This document shows, in pieces, positions 14,199 to 17,179 of a stretch of DNA of 17,179 nt. This DNA is from Nitratireductor sp. GTDB lineage: Bacteria > Pseudomonadota > Alphaproteobacteria > Rhizobiales > Rhizobiaceae. The notes beneath the pieces are model-generated. The model was not told the DNA's origin and ran no database searches. It was given only the letters and a program-made list of their open reading frames with translations. The stretch's first letter is position 1; every line of letters starts with the position of its first letter. Location of the stretch: positions 16,551 through 33,729 of the forward strand of contig JAGRLQ010000050.1 in NCBI GenBank assembly GCA_020441735.1. The letters run 5' to 3'. The position numbers and the translations under genes were made by a program.

Positions 14199-14837
14199 AT
14201 GATCAAGACCCCCAACCCGGCTTTCACAATACCGGCAATCCTTCACCGGATCGCTGCCACCCTGGTACTGCTTTTTCTGGCAGCCACTTCCGGCGCCGCA
14301 GATATTCGCGCCGACACGCTGAAAGCGCTGCGCGAACACTATGCCAATGTGCCCACCATGAAGGGCGAGTTCCTGCAATTCGGCCCGAAAGGCGAGCAAA
14401 GCAGCGGTACATTCGCCATCAAACGGCCCGGCAAGGTTCGCTTTGACTATGAAGAGCCCTCTCCGATCGAGGTCGTCTCCAACGGGCTTGCGGTGATGGT
14501 GGTCAACAACAAGCTGAAGACCTTTGATTCCTACCCGCTGAAAAACACCCCATTGAAGCTGCTGCTCGACGACAAGCTGCAGATCGGTGACAAGGCCATT
14601 CTGGACGTCAGGGTCAGCGACGACCTGACCACCGTGGTGCTCGGCGACAAGCAGATTTTCGGTGATTCCATCATCACCCTGCAGTTCGAACCGGAAACCT
14701 TCGAGCTCCGCCAGTGGACCATCAAGGATGCACAGGGCAAGGAAACCTCGGTTTCGGTATTCAATGTCGAAAACAATGTGAAACTGTCCAACCGGATGTT
14801 CCAGATCAACAAGGCGGAGTACAGGCGCAAGAACTAG
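14199..14837 (+). CDS. lolA: Outer-membrane lipoprotein carrier LolA
   Basis: This periplasmic chaperone receives lipoproteins from LolCDE and carries them to the outer membrane. Its 212 residues start with a signal peptide (hydrophobic about 17-30, likely cleavage near Gly-Ala-Ala at 32-34). The mature part shows the LolA pattern: an opening helix with 'MKGEFLQFGPKGEQSSGTF', then RPGKVRFDYEEPSPIEVVSNG (about 78-98), in which the Arg and the Tyr-Glu-Pro-Pro-like turn are typical, and a C-terminal strand set with TLQFEPETFELRQW.IKDAQG. The frame is open back to a TTG at 14112, but GGAG (14188-14191) 7 nt before the ATG at 14199 and the signal peptide fix that start. It lies downstream of ftsK, probably co-transcribed, and ends at a clear terminator. 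Confidence 0.93.
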   Translation: MIKTPNPAFTIPAILHRIAATLVLLFLAATSGAADIRADTLKALREHYANVPTMKGEFLQFGPKGEQSSGTFAIKRPGKVRFDYEEPSPIEVVSNGLAVMVVNNKLKTFDSYPLKNTPLKLLLDDKLQIGDKAILDVRVSDDLTTVVLGDKQIFGDSIITLQFEPETFELRQWTIKDAQGKETSVSVFNVENNVKLSNRMFQINKAEYRRKN

Positions 14838-14863
14838 GGCCTGTCTTCAGAAGCAGTTTCGAG

Positions 14864-14896
14864 AAAGCCGGGGAAATGTCACCCGGCTTTTTTCTT
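14864..14896 (+). terminator. Intrinsic terminator after lolA
   Basis: AAAGCCGGG (14864-14872) pairs with CCCGGCTTT (14882-14890) around a 9-nt loop, followed by a T-rich run to about 14896. It lies 27 nt after the lolA stop and should end the ftsK-lolA transcript. Confidence 0.9.
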
Positions 14897-14954
14897 TGCC
14901 TTGAACCGACAGATTCAAACCGGCAGATTGCGGCACCTCTGAATGGAGTTTTCC

Positions 14955-15758
14955 ATGCCGCTTTCCATTGCCACCTGGAACATCAACTCGGTCCGGCTGA
15001 GGGCCGGTCTTGTCGAGAAACTGCTCACCGAACATGAGCCCGATATCCTGTGCTTGCAGGAAATCAAATGCATGAACGACCAGTTTCCGGCCAAGGTCTT
15101 CAACAAGCTGGGCTACGAATATCAAGCCGTTCACGGCCAGAAAGGCTATCACGGCGTCGCCACGGTTTCGAAACGGCCGCTTTCGGAAATAAACTCCATC
15201 GATTACGTCTCCATGGGGGATACCCGCCACATCGCCACCTGTTTCGAGGCAGGCGGCAAGGTGATCAACCTGCACAATTTCTATGTTCCCGCCGGTGGGG
15301 ATGAGCCCGATCCTGCAAGGAACCCGAAATTCGACCACAAGCTCAAATTCGTCGATGAGATGAAAGCCCTGCGTTCGATGGACAAGAACCGGCCGTCAAT
15401 CCTGGTCGGCGATCTCAACATCGCCCCTTACGAAAACGATGTGTGGTCGCACAAACAGCTTTTGAAGATCGTCAGTCACACGCCGGTAGAAACCGAAGGC
15501 CTGCTGGATGTCATGAACAGGGGAGAGTGGCGCGATCTCATCCGCCAGCACATTCCCCTGGAGGAGAAGGTTTACACCTGGTGGAGCTATCGTGCGCGCG
15601 ACTGGGCGGAAAGCGACCGCGGGCGAAGGCTTGACCACATCTGGGGCGCACCGGAACTGGCCGAAAGGCTTCAGTCCATTGACATTTTGCGCGAGGCGCG
15701 GGGCTGGGAAAAAGCCTCCGACCACGTGCCAGTCATTGCCCGCTTTGATATCGACTGA
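14955..15758 (+). CDS. xthA: Exodeoxyribonuclease III (XthA/ExoA, AP endonuclease)
   Basis: This metal-dependent repair enzyme is an AP endonuclease and 3'-5' exonuclease of the EEP (endonuclease/exonuclease/phosphatase) family. From the ATG at 14955 it has 267 residues, close to the E. coli 268. Active-site landmarks are WNINS (8-12, metal-site Asn9), LQEIK (34-38, Glu36), NFYVP (108-112, Tyr110), GDLNIAP (152-158, Asp153 and Asn155), RLDHIW (225-230, Asp227) and SDHVPV (255-260, catalytic His257). All are intact. An in-frame ATG lies at 14943, but GGAG (14945-14948) is 6 nt before the ATG at 14955, and the shorter N-terminus starts as the family does. The stop codon lies in the left arm of an inverted repeat shared with the converging gene. 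Confidence 0.95.
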   Translation: MPLSIATWNINSVRLRAGLVEKLLTEHEPDILCLQEIKCMNDQFPAKVFNKLGYEYQAVHGQKGYHGVATVSKRPLSEINSIDYVSMGDTRHIATCFEAGGKVINLHNFYVPAGGDEPDPARNPKFDHKLKFVDEMKALRSMDKNRPSILVGDLNIAPYENDVWSHKQLLKIVSHTPVETEGLLDVMNRGEWRDLIRQHIPLEEKVYTWWSYRARDWAESDRGRRLDHIWGAPELAERLQSIDILREARGWEKASDHVPVIARFDID

Positions 15759-15789
15759 CCTGCCGGTCCGCACCGGACCGGATGGTCAG
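15755..15789. repeat. Inverted repeat spanning both convergent stop codons
   Basis: CTGACC (15755-15760) pairs with GGTCAG (15784-15789), and CCGGTCCG (15763-15770) pairs with CGGACCGG (15774-15781). A 2x2 mismatch separates the two helices and CAC forms the loop. The TGA of xthA (15756-15758) and the complement of the TGA of the minus-strand gene (15786-15788) are in opposite arms. It probably works as a two-way 3'-end structure, but neither side has a T-tract. Confidence 0.6.
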
Positions 15790-16286
15790 CTTTCGCCATC
15801 CTGTGGCTCCGGCGCCAAATGCAGATTCGGGATCGTTGCCATCTTGTGATGGACCTCGCTCATATCCTTCATCATCAGCCGCACCGCATCCGCCAGACGC
15901 TGATGCATGGAAGCGGCCAGCTCGGGATATTCCCTGAGCATGCGCAGAAACAGTTCCCGCGGCATGAAGATCAGCTCGCAATTGGTGCGGGCAATGGCAT
16001 TGGTCACCCGGCGGTTGCTGGTTACCAGCGCAACTTCGCCCACAAGGCTTCCCGCCAGCTGGCTGGACAGGACCTTTTCCCGGTTTCCAGCCATTACGGT
16101 AAGATCGAGCTGTCCCTTGACGATGACATAGCCACCATCGGACGCATCGCCTTCCTGAAACAGCACTTCGCCGCCGCGCAGAAACAGCCGCCGGGAACCG
16201 AATGCCAAAAGGCGCAACTGTTCGGCCGGGAATCCCTCGAACAGGGTAATTCCTCCAAGCAGTTCTATGTCATCGGAAAGCGCCAT
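15786..16286 (-). CDS. Single-domain cyclic-nucleotide-binding protein (Crp-like, no HTH)
   Basis: This 166-residue protein is a CRP/PKA-type cyclic-nucleotide-binding beta-roll. Visible parts are the opening FEGFPAEQLRLLA (16-28), FLRGGEVLFQEGDASDGGYVIVKGQLDL (about 35-62) and the phosphate-binding cassette GSLVGEVALVTSNRRVTNAIA (79-99), with Glu84 and Arg93 in the positions that contact the ribose and cyclic phosphate. The Ser/Thr that normally follows Arg directly is one residue later (Thr95), so ligand preference is uncertain. A helix (about 110-150) follows, but no DNA-binding helix-turn-helix and no catalytic domain. It may act by protein contacts. A GGGG run lies 6 nt before the ATG. 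The gene lies downstream of the response regulator on the same strand but beyond that gene's terminator. Confidence 0.85.
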   Translation of the reverse strand: MALSDDIELLGGITLFEGFPAEQLRLLAFGSRRLFLRGGEVLFQEGDASDGGYVIVKGQLDLTVMAGNREKVLSSQLAGSLVGEVALVTSNRRVTNAIARTNCELIFMPRELFLRMLREYPELAASMHQRLADAVRLMMKDMSEVHHKMATIPNLHLAPEPQDGES

Positions 16287-16324
16287 GCCTGCCCCATATC
16301 ACAGTTATGACGATGGAAAGCAGC

Positions 16325-16350
16325 AAAAAGCCGCCCTCGCAGGCGGCTTT
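16325..16350 (-). terminator. Intrinsic terminator after the response regulator gene
   Basis: On the minus strand AAAGCCGCC and GGCGGCTTT pair perfectly around a 6-nt loop (TGCGAG) and run into TTTTT. It starts 25 nt after the response regulator stop and lies before the cyclic-nucleotide-binding gene, so the latter probably needs its own promoter or read-through. Confidence 0.88.
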
Positions 16351-16374
16351 CCCGGGTAATCTGCCTGTTTGCGG

Positions 16375-17058
16375 TCAGGGAACCAGTTTGTAGCCGCCGC
16401 CCTCGGTCACCAGAATGCGTGCATTGGAGGGATCTTTTTCGACTTTCTGGCGCAGCCGGTAGATATGGGTTTCCAGCGTATGGGTGGTAACCCCGGAATT
16501 GTAGCCCCAGACCTGCTCCAGCAGCTCATCGCGGCCGATGATCTTCTCCTCGGCGCGATAGAGGTATTTCATGATCGCGGTTTCCTTCTCCGTCAGTCGG
16601 ATTTTCTGGCCGCCTTCCTCGATCAGCATCTTCTGCGAAGGCTTGAACGTATAAGGCCCGATGGAGAAAACAGCGTCCTCGCTTTGCTCGTGGGTGCGCA
16701 ACTGGGCGCGAATGCGCGCCAGCAGCACGGCAAACCGGAACGGCTTGGTGACATAATCGTTGGCGCCGGCTTCGAGCCCCAGAATCGTGTCTGAATCCGT
16801 ATCATGGCCGGTCAGCATGATGATCGGCGCCTTGAAGCCGCCCTTGCGCAGCAGCTTTACGGCTTCCCGCCCATCCATGTCCGGCAGGCCGACATCCATC
16901 ACCAGCAGGTCCACATGGCCGTTGCGGGCGGCCTGGATGCCTTTGGTGGCGCTGGCCTCGCTCGAAACGGCGAACTCTTCATAAAGGGAAAGCTGCTCGG
17001 TAAGCGCTTCACGCAGTTCCTCATCGTCATCCACGAGAAGAATGGTCCGTGCTGTCAT
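16375..17058 (-). CDS. OmpR/PhoB-family response regulator (CenR-like)
   Basis: This two-component transcription factor has 227 residues from the ATG at 17058. The receiver domain (1-120) has the acidic pair Asp10/Asp11, phospho-acceptor Asp55 in LLVMDVGLPDMDG, Thr83 in MLTGHD and Lys105 in DYVTKPF. The winged-helix DNA-binding domain (about 130-227) has RLTEKETAIMKYLYR and the recognition helix region GVTTHTLETHIYRLRQK. The run GHDTDSDTILGLEAGANDYV and the overall sequence resemble the essential alphaproteobacterial envelope regulator CenR, but that assignment is from memory and no partner kinase is in the window. An ATG at 17121 extends the frame, but GGAGAG about 6 nt before the ATG at 17058 and the receiver-domain start fix the shorter form. 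A 15-bp direct repeat lies upstream and a terminator downstream. Confidence 0.93.
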   Translation of the reverse strand: MTARTILLVDDDEELREALTEQLSLYEEFAVSSEASATKGIQAARNGHVDLLVMDVGLPDMDGREAVKLLRKGGFKAPIIMLTGHDTDSDTILGLEAGANDYVTKPFRFAVLLARIRAQLRTHEQSEDAVFSIGPYTFKPSQKMLIEEGGQKIRLTEKETAIMKYLYRAEEKIIGRDELLEQVWGYNSGVTTHTLETHIYRLRQKVEKDPSNARILVTEGGGYKLVP

Positions 17059-17111
17059 GTTTTCTCTCCGCGCTACTTTGCGAGCATTGGCCGGTCTGTC
17101 GATCCAAAGCG

Positions 17112-17152
17112 ATTCGGCCATGGTTTGATCTAGGGCAATTCTGCCATGGTTT
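17112..17152 (-). promoter_or_regulatory. 15-bp direct repeat upstream of the response regulator
   Basis: ATTCGGCCATGGTTT (17112-17126) and ATTCTGCCATGGTTT (17138-17152) differ at one base and are offset by 26 bp. They lie 54-94 nt upstream of the response regulator ATG. OmpR-family regulators commonly bind tandem direct repeats, so an operator for this or another regulator is plausible. Another CCATGG lies at 17154-17159. Confidence 0.45.
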
Positions 17153-17179
17153 CCATGGCCGCGCCTTGATAGGCTGAAT

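Noticed and set aside
12909..14399. A 496-residue minus-strand open frame
   Set aside because: It lies antisense to the ftsK motor region and the start of lolA, its translation has no recognisable domain, and the plus-strand genes are unambiguous. It is a shadow of GC-rich codon usage.
17059..17121. Extended start (ATG at 17121) for the response regulator
   Set aside because: It adds 21 residues ahead of a complete receiver domain, begins inside a direct repeat and lacks a Shine-Dalgarno, while the ATG at 17058 has GGAGAG at proper spacing.
1..17179. Mobile elements, CRISPR arrays, integrase or attachment-site duplication near tRNA-Gly, toxin-antitoxin or defence genes
   Set aside because: Looked for on both strands and not found. 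The recognised genes are mainly core functions, with no frameshifted or truncated copies.

Overview
The window reads as an ordinary, densely packed, GC-rich chromosomal stretch of an alphaproteobacterium. The best fit is Hyphomicrobiales (Rhizobiales). This rests on recalled family features, not on a search: the rhizobial-type LolA, the WCGPC-type thioredoxin-TPR protein, the one-cysteine Trm112-like protein, the order ubiH / tesB-glnK-amtB-ftsK-lolA-xth, a CtrA-type box before ftsK and an OmpR-family regulator of the rhizobial CenR type. I see no phage, transposon, integrase, CRISPR array, toxin or rRNA. All recognised genes look intact.

Layout. 1-374: no supportable gene. 375-3470 (+): a small C-tail membrane protein, pyridoxal kinase, a DUF429 protein, a beta-carbonic anhydrase and an exported NTF2/SnoaL-like protein, closely spaced. 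3471-4100: a non-coding stretch with a strong 67-nt stem-loop and tRNA-Gly(GCC) on the minus strand. 4101-6760 (+): a YbaK/ProX-type prolyl-tRNA editing deacylase, a CnoX-like thioredoxin-TPR protein, a LON substrate-binding-domain protein and a Trm112-like protein. 6765-8030 (-): a UbiH-type ubiquinone hydroxylase, divergent from tesB (8165-9046, TTG start). 9047-9306: a regulatory gap with three inverted repeats and a probable sigma-54 promoter, followed by glnK-amtB and a strong terminator. 11406-14837 (+): ftsK, preceded by a perfect CtrA-type site, then lolA and a terminator. 14955-15758 (+): exonuclease III, converging on a minus-strand single-domain cyclic-nucleotide-binding protein. 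The two stop codons lie in opposite arms of one inverted repeat. 16375-17058 (-): an OmpR/PhoB-type response regulator with its own terminator and a 15-bp direct repeat upstream.

How the genes relate. glnK-amtB is the standard ammonium uptake and sensing pair, and the sigma-54-like site fits nitrogen control. ftsK with a CtrA-type box fits cell-cycle-timed division. CnoX, the LON-domain protein, the tRNA editing factor and the Trm112-like protein share a housekeeping/proteostasis theme. Nothing here amounts to an evident new system. The observations most worth following are non-coding: the 3484-3550 stem-loop, the stop-codon-spanning inverted repeat at 15755-15789, the palindrome built into the glnK sigma-54 promoter and the direct repeat upstream of the response regulator. 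Among proteins, the tight pdxY-DUF429 pairing is the most open question.
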